Source: Akkermansia sp.
GTDB lineage: Bacteria; Verrucomicrobiota; Verrucomicrobiia; Verrucomicrobiales; Akkermansiaceae
Reading direction: 5' to 3'
Assembly (NCBI GenBank): GCA_017409465.1
Contig: JAFQSQ010000013.1
Location: 1-51,222 of the forward strand
Length of the DNA stretch: 51,222 bases
Part shown: piece by piece, positions 1 to 12,939 of the stretch
Numbering within the stretch: the stretch's first letter is position 1
How the letters are laid out: each line of letters opens with the position of its first letter
Made by a program: the position numbers and the translations under genes
Notes under the pieces: generated by a model
What the model saw: only the letters and a program-made list of their open reading frames with translations
Told to the model about the DNA's origin: nothing
The model's database searches: none

Positions 1-89
1 ATAACTCCCTGCAATCGGAACATCCCCAGACGCATGTCGATGGCTTCCTTGTAGAGATAAGCAATGGTGTTGTGCGGTAATGTGAACAT
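1..89 (-). CDS. IS66-family ORF2 (TnpB-like) fragment, cut by window edge
   Basis: Read on the minus strand from the ATG at 89, the first 29 codons begin MFTLPHNTIAYLY and continue with the stretch EAIDMRLGMFRLQG. This matches the N-terminus of the IS66 accessory protein (TnpB/Orf2), whose family hallmark is a tyrosine-rich strand followed by a DMR-x-G-x2-x-L segment. The rest lies outside the window. No ORF1 is visible upstream on this strand: the next 30 bases run into a palindrome and then the hairpin repeat, so this may be an IS remnant rather than a complete element. The identification rests on a short match and is family level only. Confidence 0.5.
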   Translation of the reverse strand, partial: MFTLPHNTIAYLYKEAIDMRLGMFRLQGV

Positions 90-110
90 AGGTTCTCATT
101 ATCGCACAAC
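69..110. repeat. Imperfect palindrome spanning the ORF2 start codon
   Basis: GTTGTGCGGTAATG at 69-82 pairs with CATTATCGCACAAC at 97-110 (13 of 14 positions). The 14-base centre carries the ATG of the IS66-like ORF2 on the minus strand. In RNA this would be a hairpin with the start codon in its loop; in DNA it could be an operator. No function is known. Confidence 0.55.
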
Positions 111-140
111 CCGCTACAAGCCTTTTGGTTGAGTGCTTAC

Positions 141-257
141 GCTCTTCTCTGTGCTCCTCAGCGAAATCTGCGCCTGGCGGCGCAGGTGAAATCCTCGCTG
201 CGCTCGGGCGAAATCCGGTCTGACGACCGGACGAAATCTCATCCTGCGGATGAGGTG
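141..257. repeat. Single copy of the GCGAAATC hairpin repeat
   Basis: This matches the left half of the repeat unit at 5855-6448: a GCTCTTCTCTGTGCTCCTCA lead, then GCGAAATC or TGAAATC separators between short palindromes. These include TGCGCC-TGGC-GGCGCA, CGGTC-TGAC-GACCG and CATCC-TGC-GGATG. The loop of the CGGTC stem differs from the array copies (TGAC against CCGC) while its stem is unchanged. It lies directly beyond the autotransporter terminator. Apparent ORFs reading through it are artefacts of the repeat. Confidence 0.8.
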
Positions 258-295
258 ATAAAAGGGCGGCGGGGAAACGAATTCCCCGCCGCCGG
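258..295 (-). terminator. Rho-independent terminator of the autotransporter gene
   Basis: GGCGGCGGGGAA at 265-276 pairs perfectly with TTCCCCGCCGCC at 282-293, a 12-bp stem with a 5-base loop. On the minus strand it is followed by TTTTAT. It lies about 30 bases past the autotransporter stop codon. Confidence 0.9.
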
Positions 296-325
296 TAGGA
301 TAATCGGCTGCTGTGCAGCAGTGTA

Positions 326-3300
326 TCAGAAGCGAATGGCCGTGCCGAGATTCACGCTGCAGGACGAAGCGCCGTCCACGAAATCAGCATTGGCATTGGC
401 ATTCACACTCCAGGACGGGGTGATGCTATAGGCGGCACCACCGCTGATACCCACACCGAGGCGACCGGGATTGGCCGCTCCGCCGCAGGTACCGAGCACC
501 GTGGGTGCGGGATTGTCGCGAGCGATGTCTGCGAGGAAGGCAGCTTCGGCATGCAGAGTCAGCTTGCTGCTCTGCCAGGTGACGCCGGAGCCCAGCTCCA
601 GGCGCAGATTCTTCAGCTCGCCGGTGGAGATACCGTCAACCGTATCATCCGTGGCGCTGAAGTACTCCAGCCCGGCAAAGGCACTCACCCACAAGCTCTC
701 GCTCAGGGCACGAGAACCATCGAGGCGCACATTGAGCTGCACGGCATTCTGCATCCACTCCGTATGGGCATACTGAGCCTTGGGGGTCGATTCGTACATG
801 CCGTATGCGGCATAGCCGCTCAGCGTGAGGGCAGACTTGCTGTCAGCATAGAGACGAGTGGCACCATAGATACCGATGTGCGTGCTCTCCTGGTCCATCT
901 CCATGGGGCTTCCCTCCGTCTGCACCTCACCGGCCATCATCCCCAGAGCCATACCGATGCAGCTGCCCTCGCCGACGAGCATTTCGTAGCCGACAGCACC
1001 ACCGGTGTGCGAGATATCAGCGCCCATGTTGGTGGCAGAGCCATCATGCGAGGCGAAGGAATGAATAGCCGATGCCCATACGGTAGAGTCCTCGCCTACC
1101 TGCGTACCGGAGAACTTCTCCCCCTGGATGGTGTTGATAAAGGCATGCGATGCATGGAAGATACCCCAGTTGGACTGAGCCAGCAGGTCATTGAGCACCG
1201 CGGCATCGTACTCCCACTTCGAGCTACCCGCCGCCGCAGCAGACTCTGCGCTCTTCAGCACGATGCTGTTCTCCTCGCGCACCAGCGCCAGATCTTCGCA
1301 GGGGGTACCCTCCGCATCCACGAGCACCAGCTTCTCCACATCGCCGCTCATGGAGCCGAAGCTCATCAGCACGGCATCCTGAGTGTAGGTACCACTCAGG
1401 GTGATGGAGGTCAGCTCGGTCACCTTCAGCTCGCCGCCGATGGTAAGCGCCGTCGTATCCCAGGCGGTCGTGGTATAGCAGAAGCTCACCAGACCACCGC
1501 CCAGGGTCAGCCCGCCGCTGATGGAGCTACCGGGGGTCACTTCGAGCAGCGAACCGACGGAGGTGTGCAGATTGCCCGTCATCCGGCCACCCTTCATCTG
1601 CATCGCCTGGCCGGGCAGCAGCGACAAACCGCTGCCCTGCGCCCGGAGAATACCGCCCATCAGCGAGATGGCACCCGTACCCAGCGAAGAGCCCTCCTCC
1701 ACGACCAGTTCACCGCTCTCCACCACGGTACCGCCGCTGTAGCTGTTATGGCCCGACACGGTCACGACATCCTGGCTGACCACCAAGCTCGTCGTCCCCA
1801 GCAGGTCGACATCGAGACGGCCACTGACGGCATCGACAGGCGTATCGACGATGGAGCCGGAGGCACCCGCCGAGCGGGCTCGGCTCAGCGCCGGGATACC
1901 GCTGATGCTGCCGCTCTGCAGCCGGATGCTGCGGGCGCGCGTCTGCGGACCCACCTGCAGGTCACCGTTGACAATCAGGTCGCCGCCGAATGCGGTGCTC
2001 TTCAGGGCACCACCGGTGGCGGTGATGTCGTTCTCCATCTCATAGTCACCCAGATCGAGCATGCCGCCGTTGAGACGAATGGCACCGCTGCCGAACGAGC
2101 GAACGCCGCCGGCGATAACCGTACCGTCCTCGATGACCGTACCGCCGGTATAAGTATTGGCTTCGTTCATCACCAGCAGCCCGGTCCCTTCTTTCCGCAG
2201 CGAGGCTGCCCCGCCGATGGAACCGCTGCCACCCAGATACAGAGCCTCCTCTCCACTTACCTTGACGCTGCCGGGGAGTACCGTACCCTCAATCGTCACA
2301 TCGCCCCCCTGAGCGAACACCACATCGTCCTTTGCGAAGAAGCGTGCGTCTACCAGGCTCTCGCCCGGAGCGGGGGTCCATTCGACCTCTCCGCGCTCCT
2401 GCCAGACGCCCTGAGCCTTGTCCCAGTAGATGGTCTGCGGGTCGGCCGAGACCGACAGCACCAGGTACGAGCCATTGTGAACCAGCTCATAGGTATTGCG
2501 GCTGTTCGTGATGAAATCAACATCTTCCGGATTACCCACCAGACCGTCTATTCTCATGGCGCGATAAATCCCCGTCTCCGTCCAGCACGACACATCGAAG
2601 GTGGTATCATCGGCTATCGTCAGGGTACCCGATACCGTCAGCATCTTGTCGTGGAACGTCAGTACCCCGCCATCCAGCGTCAGAGCACCGGTTATGGTAG
2701 TGGCAGAGTGTATATCCATTTCACCGCCATCCAGTGTGACATCGCCCACGATGGCTCCACCCTTGAGCAGAAGCTTCTGCCCGCTGCCGAGAGTGATACC
2801 GGACATCGCTTCCAGAATACCGCCGCTGAGCTCGACATCCCCCTTACCGAGAGCATCAGCCGATGCCAGCTCCAGCGTACCGGAGCTGAGCACGGTCTTG
2901 CCGGTATAGGTATTATTACCGCTGAGGGTGACCTTACCCTCCCCCAGCTTGAGCACCCCGCTGCTGCCGACCAATTGGTTGGCGATACTGCCGCTGCGCA
3001 GCTCCAGCGTCTGCGCCAGGTTGATCTGCCCACCCGTCAGCGCACCGCTCGTCAGCGTCAGCCCGCCCAGGTAGGAGGATGCACCATTCATCGTGGCATC
3101 CCCCTGCACCTCGACGGCGTTTTCCACCGACTGGCTCCCCAGATCCAGCGTGCCGCCCTTCAGGCTCACCTTGCCGGTACCCAGGGCATCTGCATGACCG
3201 ACCGTCAGCGTACCTGATTCGACCACTGTACCGCCGGTGTAGGCATTACTACATTTAATCGTCAGAGTACCCGTACCTTTCTTGGTGAGCTGCATGGAGC

Positions 3301-5611
3301 CTGCAAGCTTACCGCTTCCTACCCAGGTATAATCCTTACCTTGACTGTTTTCCACCGTCACAGAATAGGGCTTCAGTGTACCGACCAGCGACACTTCTCC
3401 CGAGCCGTCATCCTCGAATCGGACGATACTGACGTCTCTGTAAACACCGGCCTTACCGTTTTCATCCCAGTTGGCAGAAGTGGTATCCCAGAGCTTGTTC
3501 CCAGACGCATTGTTCCAAACCGGATCCATGACATCATAGCTGAACAACAACGAATCACCATCCCAGGACAGACAGTTATCCCAGTCAAAATACGTTGGTT
3601 GTTCAGCGAATACAAGCTGCCAGCGAATCGTGCTATACTTGTTGGAAACACCATCAACCAGCTTGTATGTGTTACCATACTTTGCCTCTGAATCCAACAG
3701 AAGCTGCAGTTTCGTACCGGATTCGCTCAAACTGATTGACCCGGATGTATAAGTCAGCGCCGCCTTATTGAGATGAGCATTCGTCAGGGATACCTTTAAG
3801 GTACTACCTGCCTGCAAGTCCAGATTACCGCCCATGGTGTTGCAACCACTCAGCTCCAGTGTAGTCCCGTCATGAAACGTCATGGAGTAACCGGTATGGT
3901 CAAGAGTACCACCCTTCAACAAAACCGTGGCTTTGGAATCTGCCGCCACATTCAGACCTCTGCCACGGAAAATGGCTCCGGATTCCACACGCAACCGACC
4001 ACCCTGCAACGAAGTCGTCGTGAGGATTTCCGATGTACGAGAAGCAGTCAATTCATGAGCAGAAATTTCCGACTTACTACCCATCTCTTTCAACGCAGCT
4101 TCGGTATATTCACCGGTGAAAAGAATGTCTCCAACCTGCTCTACCGGTACATTGTCAGTTCCCGTATAGGTTGCATTCAGAGAAAGGGTTGCCGAGTAAT
4201 CAAGATAAATGGTATCACGGAATTCAATACACTTCCCGGCGGCTGCAGACAATTCCACATCTCCGACAGCAGTAATACTCCGTAGAACACCGATAGAATC
4301 ATCGGTCACATTTTTCTCGAAAAGCACCTCACCGTTGTTACGAATGGAAAGATGCGCGGCTTTGATGGCTCCGCCATCCGTATTTCCACGGAACACGACA
4401 GATTGGTTATCGTGAAGGATTATCCTGCTATCATCACCACCCGCAATAGCCGCATTCCCGGAACAGACATTATCACTGAACTGCAGATTATACAGTGCTT
4501 TCATTTCCAATGTTTCACCGGAAGCAATCGAGAACAAGCCAGATGTCGCCTCATTGAAATTGAGCGAAATCGGGGTTGAGGAAAGCTCTGATGTATACAG
4601 GCGAGAGGCAGCAGTTATCGGCATAATTTCGCTTGATGCTCCGCTCACTGTCACACTCTTCTGAAGCACGAATGCAGAACGCCCCTCCTTACTACTGCCA
4701 TCGGTAATATCCTGTGCAGTCTCTACCTTATACAGACGATACAGCCAAGTATCCGTTTCCGCAAAGTTGATACTGCTCGCACCTGAAATAAATACAGTCC
4801 CCGTAATAGATCCCCAATAGTCATCAAAGGTGATATTGCCATAGGCATCCGTCGTCACATCTATGGCAAACAAGCCTTCTTCATTGATACCATACTGATT
4901 ATCATCAGAATCCACCAACCAGAGTTTCGTCACATTAGCCTTACCATCGACCTCTTCATATTCCAGCCCCCAAAGAGTAATGGCATGCGCAAGCCCCCCT
5001 TCATCGGCTATAGACAAACTTACAGCAGCTCCGCTTTTAAGATATTCGACTACTTTATCAGCCAAATGAGAATCACCGGAGGTACTATAAGGCACAGACC
5101 GGAAAGAATTTGCCAGACGGTCGTAGTTCTCCGGATTAGTACCCCAACTCGTACTCAGATCACAGGAATCAAAATAATACCCGCCGAACTTCTCAATATC
5201 GGTCTTAATGACATCACCTCCCCAAACAACATAACGGTCATAATCTGTCCCTTCATAATCACCGGTGAGCCACCATTGAAACGCCGGAGAAAAATTGCCC
5301 CCAGCATCCCTTGACACAGATTGCTTGAATTTTTCCCAGATAGCCTCACCGGTAGGAATGGAGGAATCTTCAATCCAATATCTGTTCTGCCAGTGATTAA
5401 TGACATTACTGGCAGATGCAGCCCAGCAAAGGTTATCATCCCCGGGAGCAGCAACCTTGTTGTAATCCGTCCACCCACCATCGATTGATACGCCCGAGGC
5501 CCACACCTCATCAGCAGAGGCGAAGGAGCCGGAGAGGAGAGTGGAAGCGAGCATCACCGGGGCGGCAATGGCGCGCAACAATTTTCTAACAGAGAGAGAG
5601 GAGAGTTTCAT
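326..5611 (-). CDS. Autotransporter with N-terminal IdeS/Mac-like cysteine protease domain
   Basis: 1761 aa from the ATG at 5611; the longer reading would need a TTG and would bury the signal peptide (MKLSSLSV...FASA, cleavage near residue 33). Residues about 35-300 resemble the streptococcal IgG protease IdeS (peptidase family C66). Cys62 sits in a GDDNLCWAAS context, Lys52 lies ten residues before it as in IdeS, His209 is in AHAITLWG, and Asp234/Asp236 are in LVDSDDN. The middle holds at least four autotransporter-associated beta-strand repeats (pattern NTYTGGTVVESGTL followed by LGTG...LKGGTLDLG). The last ~270 residues are an outer-membrane beta-barrel ending in Phe. The protein should be exported by Sec and displayed on the cell surface. 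Family placement is firm for the barrel and repeats, good for the catalytic signature; IgG as substrate is not implied. A weak -10 (TATCTT) ends 8 nt before the ATG. Confidence 0.85.
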   Translation of the reverse strand: MKLSSLSVRKLLRAIAAPVMLASTLLSGSFASADEVWASGVSIDGGWTDYNKVAAPGDDNLCWAASASNVINHWQNRYWIEDSSIPTGEAIWEKFKQSVSRDAGGNFSPAFQWWLTGDYEGTDYDRYVVWGGDVIKTDIEKFGGYYFDSCDLSTSWGTNPENYDRLANSFRSVPYSTSGDSHLADKVVEYLKSGAAVSLSIADEGGLAHAITLWGLEYEEVDGKANVTKLWLVDSDDNQYGINEEGLFAIDVTTDAYGNITFDDYWGSITGTVFISGASSINFAETDTWLYRLYKVETAQDITDGSSKEGRSAFVLQKSVTVSGASSEIMPITAASRLYTSELSSTPISLNFNEATSGLFSIASGETLEMKALYNLQFSDNVCSGNAAIAGGDDSRIILHDNQSVVFRGNTDGGAIKAAHLSIRNNGEVLFEKNVTDDSIGVLRSITAVGDVELSAAAGKCIEFRDTIYLDYSATLSLNATYTGTDNVPVEQVGDILFTGEYTEAALKEMGSKSEISAHELTASRTSEILTTTSLQGGRLRVESGAIFRGRGLNVAADSKATVLLKGGTLDHTGYSMTFHDGTTLELSGCNTMGGNLDLQAGSTLKVSLTNAHLNKAALTYTSGSISLSESGTKLQLLLDSEAKYGNTYKLVDGVSNKYSTIRWQLVFAEQPTYFDWDNCLSWDGDSLLFSYDVMDPVWNNASGNKLWDTTSANWDENGKAGVYRDVSIVRFEDDGSGEVSLVGTLKPYSVTVENSQGKDYTWVGSGKLAGSMQLTKKGTGTLTIKCSNAYTGGTVVESGTLTVGHADALGTGKVSLKGGTLDLGSQSVENAVEVQGDATMNGASSYLGGLTLTSGALTGGQINLAQTLELRSGSIANQLVGSSGVLKLGEGKVTLSGNNTYTGKTVLSSGTLELASADALGKGDVELSGGILEAMSGITLGSGQKLLLKGGAIVGDVTLDGGEMDIHSATTITGALTLDGGVLTFHDKMLTVSGTLTIADDTTFDVSCWTETGIYRAMRIDGLVGNPEDVDFITNSRNTYELVHNGSYLVLSVSADPQTIYWDKAQGVWQERGEVEWTPAPGESLVDARFFAKDDVVFAQGGDVTIEGTVLPGSVKVSGEEALYLGGSGSIGGAASLRKEGTGLLVMNEANTYTGGTVIEDGTVIAGGVRSFGSGAIRLNGGMLDLGDYEMENDITATGGALKSTAFGGDLIVNGDLQVGPQTRARSIRLQSGSISGIPALSRARSAGASGSIVDTPVDAVSGRLDVDLLGTTSLVVSQDVVTVSGHNSYSGGTVVESGELVVEEGSSLGTGAISLMGGILRAQGSGLSLLPGQAMQMKGGRMTGNLHTSVGSLLEVTPGSSISGGLTLGGGLVSFCYTTTAWDTTALTIGGELKVTELTSITLSGTYTQDAVLMSFGSMSGDVEKLVLVDAEGTPCEDLALVREENSIVLKSAESAAAAGSSKWEYDAAVLNDLLAQSNWGIFHASHAFINTIQGEKFSGTQVGEDSTVWASAIHSFASHDGSATNMGADISHTGGAVGYEMLVGEGSCIGMALGMMAGEVQTEGSPMEMDQESTHIGIYGATRLYADSKSALTLSGYAAYGMYESTPKAQYAHTEWMQNAVQLNVRLDGSRALSESLWVSAFAGLEYFSATDDTVDGISTGELKNLRLELGSGVTWQSSKLTLHAEAAFLADIARDNPAPTVLGTCGGAANPGRLGVGISGGAAYSITPSWSVNANANADFVDGASSCSVNLGTAIRF

Positions 5612-5854
5612 ATGCGATAAAGATAAAATAAATCGAGCCGACAAACAGCCAGCATCAGAACACTAACATAACCCATCTACCAAAGCAAGCGAAAATTGCA
5701 GATTCAAAGCAGGGAAAGCAAGTAAAACAAGGAATGCACGCTCCCCATTCATTCGCAGACGTGCGCAATTTCGAGTCCGAGCTAACGGGCGGCACAGTCG
5801 TAGCGAGCTACATCGGGGAGGCGACCGCAACGGGGCGCGCCGCAGAGTTTCGTC
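5612..5854. other. Non-coding upstream region of the autotransporter
   Basis: No ORF with a credible start is visible. The first 90 bases are A/T-rich and contain a possible -10 for the autotransporter (TATCTT, minus strand) without a convincing -35. The far part (about 5780-5854) becomes G/C-rich and grades into the hairpin array, including an isolated TTTCGTC that looks like a decayed separator. Confidence 0.4.
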
Positions 5855-6448
5855 CATTCCGGCAGGAATGGATTTCGCCTTTCTCTGTGCTCCTCAGCGA
5901 AATCTGCGCCTGGCGGCGCAGGTGAAATCCTCGCTGCGCTCGGGCGAAATCCGGTCCCGCGACCGGGCGAAATCTCATCCGCAGGATGAGGTGCTTATAT
6001 CACCCACGGCGCATCTGCGCTGTGGATTTCGCCGACACAACAGTGTCGATTTCGCGGCGCCGCTTGCGGAGCAATTTCGCCCATTCCGGCAGGAATGGAT
6101 TTCGCTCTTCTCTGTGCTCCTCAGCGAAATCTGCGCCCGGCGGCGCAGGTGAAATCCTCGCTACGCTCGGGCGAAATCCGGTCCCGCGACCGGGCGAAAT
6201 CTCATCCGCAGGATGAGGTGCTTATATCACCCACGGCGCACAGCGCCGTGGATTTCGCCGACACGGCTGTGTCGATTTCGCTGCGCCGCTTGCGGAGCAA
6301 TTTCGCCCATTCCGGCAGGAATGGATTTCGCTCTTTGTGATAGTTCCTCAGCGAAATCTGCGTCTGACGGCGCAGGTGAAATCCTCGCTGCGCTCGGGCG
6401 AAATCCGGTCCCGCGACCGGGCGAAATCTCATCCTGCGGATGAGGTGA
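5855..6448. repeat. Tandem array of hairpin modules separated by GCGAAATC/GATTTCGC
   Basis: There are two complete units (5855-6081, 227 bp; 6082-6307, 226 bp) and a partial third (6308-6448). Each unit strings together short palindromes: CATTCC-ggca-GGAATG, TGCGCC-GGCGCA, CGGTC-GACCG, CTCATCC-gca-GGATGAG, CAC...GTG, CGACAC-GTGTCG and GCGCCGC-GCGGAGC. GCGAAATC separates the modules in the first half and its reverse complement GATTTCGC in the second. Copies differ mainly in loops or by paired changes: CACGGCGCATCTGCGCTGTG in unit 1 is CACGGCGCACAGCGCCGTG in unit 2. One module (around CCTCGCTGCGCTCGGG) is not a good palindrome. ORFs across it are artefacts. Confidence 0.85.
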
Positions 6449-6454
6449 TGAAGA

Positions 6455-6492
6455 AATCGGCACCGGCGGATTGGAACATCACGCCGGTGCCG
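6455..6492 (-). terminator. Rho-independent terminator of the beta-galactosidase gene
   Basis: CGGCACCGGCG at 6458-6468 pairs with CGCCGGTGCCG at 6482-6492, an 11-bp perfect stem. On the minus strand it is followed by ATTTCTT, about 27 bases after the stop codon. The hairpin array begins immediately beyond it. Confidence 0.85.
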
Positions 6493-6518
6493 GATCAAGA
6501 TACAGAGTCTGTCAGCGC

Positions 6519-10968
<4,450 letters not shown>

Positions 10969-11040
10969 GAAAAAAGAAACTCTACCCGGTACAATGGGCG
11001 CAATGCTTCCCTCTGAAAAGGACTGATTAGCGCAAAAAAT

Positions 11041-11438
11041 GGGAATTTGCCGGGAAGTACGATTGACGAATGACGAAGTACGAATGAAAAGTTCGCTGCG
11101 CTGCGCGCAGATGGTTTCAACTAACGCTAAGCGTCCTTCATCGTTCATCATGCGAGCAGAGCGAGCGGAATGTTGAGCCCGTATGGGCGGCATAATCGTA
11201 GCGAGGCCCGTCAGGGCCTCGTAGAAGACAAAGAGAATGCTGAGCCCGCAACGCGGGCGGCATAATGCCATGCTATAGATTCGGGCTGCGCTTTATGCCG
11301 CCCCGACCTACATCGGGGCTCCCATATCCTTTTGGTTCGTTACGAGTGACTCCGCTGCTGCCGCAGCTCCGCCACTCGCTACGATTATACCGCCCTCCGG
11401 GCTCAAAATTCCTCGGGCTTTCAGCCCGACAAATTCCC
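11041..11438. repeat. Inverted-repeat element, copy 1 (right arm diverged)
   Basis: It runs from GGGAATTTGCCGGGAAGTAC to CAAATTCCC between two divergent genes. The left ~240 bases are nearly identical to the left arm of the copy at 15588-16123. The right arm shares only the part around CGCTACGATTATACCGCC and the end. Inside are modular hairpins: GCCCGTATGGGC, CGAGGCCCGTCAGGGCCTCG, GCCCGCAACGCGGGC, and a nearly 20-base match between GGCGGCATAATG and the following TTTATGCCGCC. The flanks AGCGCAAAAAAT and ATCTTTAGCGCT extend the inverted repeat. No coding capacity is supported. Confidence 0.8.
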
Positions 11439-11489
11439 ATCTTTAGCGCTCAGCTTGAGCAGCCATTAAAAATTGACGAAGCAATAAAC

Positions 11490-11518
11490 TTGTCAACGGA
11501 AGCCGTATCTGGTACAAT
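11490..11518 (+). promoter_or_regulatory. Promoter of the sugar transferase operon
   Basis: TTGTCA (11490-11495), 17-base spacer, TACAAT (11513-11518). The ATG follows 14 bases later, giving a leader of about 8 nt. It begins about 50 bases after the end of the inverted-repeat element. Confidence 0.7.
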
Positions 11519-11532
11519 CTGCACACGCAGCT

Positions 11533-12933
11533 ATGATACGTCAAAGCCAGAATTTACTTTCCCGCGTAACTCCGGTGCTGGATTTTGCACTTGCGTTTGT
11601 ATTTGCCTACTATTCGGCCAACATCACCAATCGGCTGGCACCGCTCTTCGGCTGGGAACGCGAGCTGGCCTTCAACCTGCTGACAAGCACCCCCTTTCTG
11701 GCCGGCGTGGCACTGGTGAGCATACCCTTTGTCCTGCAATGTGTCGGCTTCTATCGCAAGAACAACCTGCAGAGCATCTCCTCGGCCATTCGACAGCTGA
11801 TTGGCTTCGCCGCCTATTATTTTGCCGCCTGGGCCATCTACCAGAGCACCCGCAACAACGCCCCGCATTTCAACCATGTGATTCTGGTGAACGCCGTCGG
11901 CATCCCCCTCGTTATCTTCTGCCGTTTTCTCCTGACCCGCTTCTGGCGGCTCCACACCAGAGTCGGGCTGCGGCAGGTCATCCTGGCCGGCACGGAAGAA
12001 GATATCGCCCGGCAATGGGACAAGCTGCCCGCCTACTGGCGTAACCGGTGCAACGTCGTCGGCCGTGCCATCACCGGACAGATGACGGAACGCGAGCTGC
12101 AGGACATCATCGAAACCAACAGCGTCTCCCACCTCGTCGTCTGCGGGGGGCTGGGCTCGTACAGCGCCAACGAAGCCACCATCCAGCAGTGCGAGATGCA
12201 GGGTATCGATATCTACCTGATGCTCCAGTCCGAATCCCACCCCGGCACCATGAGCGCCTCCATCAACGATATCCAGGATTCGCGGATGCTGATACTGAGC
12301 TCGGTACCTACGCGCTTCTGGCCGCGACTGGTCAAGGAAATCATGGATCGCATCGTTGCGGTTATCATCCTCATCTGCTCGCTGCCGGTATGGATTATCG
12401 CCGCCATCGGCATCAAAATCAGCGACCCGAAGGGCCCCATCTTCTACAAGCAGATGCGCTCCGGGCTCTATGGCAAACCCTTCGGCATCTGGAAGTTCCG
12501 CTCCATGTATGTGGACGCCGACAAGCGCCTGGATGAAATCAAGGCCAAATACGGCAATGAAATGAGCGGCCCCATCTTCAAGCTGACCAATGACCCGCGC
12601 ATCTTCCGCTTTGGGCACATCATCCGCAAGCTCTCCATCGACGAGCTCCCCCAATTGCTCAACATCATCAAGGGCGATATGAGCATCGTCGGTCCCCGGC
12701 CGCTCCCGGTCTACGAAACAGCGGAGTTCCCCTCGATTGCGCATCGTCGGCGCCTGAGCGTCAAACCGGGGCTTACCTGCTACTGGCAGATAGAAGATCG
12801 CAGCAACAACGGCGACTTCGATAACCTGATCAGGAAGGACCTCAAGTACATCGACAACTGGAGCCTGTGGCTCGATGTCGTTCTCTTCTTCCGCACGATA
12901 CCCGCAGTGCTGTTCGGCAGAGGTGCCAAATAA
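11533..12933 (+). CDS. Polyprenyl-phosphate sugar-1-phosphate transferase (WcaJ/WbaP-type)
   Basis: 466 aa. The enzyme class transfers a sugar 1-phosphate from a nucleotide sugar to undecaprenyl phosphate at the cytoplasmic membrane, the first step in exopolysaccharide or O-antigen repeat assembly. The N-terminal ~130 residues hold four or five membrane segments. A nucleotide-binding-like domain follows (about 140-245), then a membrane helix (VAVIILICSLPVWIIAAIG). The catalytic domain shows GPIFYKQMRSG, WKFRSM, RKLSIDELPQLLNI, MSIVGPRP and KPGLTCYWQI, all standard for the family. The sugar cannot be read from the sequence. Six bases separate it from trmL, so the three genes to 13976 probably form an operon. 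Confidence 0.9.
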   Translation: MIRQSQNLLSRVTPVLDFALAFVFAYYSANITNRLAPLFGWERELAFNLLTSTPFLAGVALVSIPFVLQCVGFYRKNNLQSISSAIRQLIGFAAYYFAAWAIYQSTRNNAPHFNHVILVNAVGIPLVIFCRFLLTRFWRLHTRVGLRQVILAGTEEDIARQWDKLPAYWRNRCNVVGRAITGQMTERELQDIIETNSVSHLVVCGGLGSYSANEATIQQCEMQGIDIYLMLQSESHPGTMSASINDIQDSRMLILSSVPTRFWPRLVKEIMDRIVAVIILICSLPVWIIAAIGIKISDPKGPIFYKQMRSGLYGKPFGIWKFRSMYVDADKRLDEIKAKYGNEMSGPIFKLTNDPRIFRFGHIIRKLSIDELPQLLNIIKGDMSIVGPRPLPVYETAEFPSIAHRRRLSVKPGLTCYWQIEDRSNNGDFDNLIRKDLKYIDNWSLWLDVVLFFRTIPAVLFGRGAK

Positions 12934-12939
12934 CCGCTC

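Noticed and set aside
551..3217. 888-aa ORF on the plus strand
   Set aside because: It runs antisense to the autotransporter gene, which has a signal peptide, catalytic motifs, passenger repeats and barrel. The plus-strand translation is low-complexity (Gln/His/Arg/Ala) without domains, a shadow of high-GC codon bias.
5855..6448. CRISPR array
   Set aside because: Repeats are only 7-8 bases, the intervening units are palindromes shared between copies rather than unique spacers, the separators change orientation midway, and no cas gene is present.
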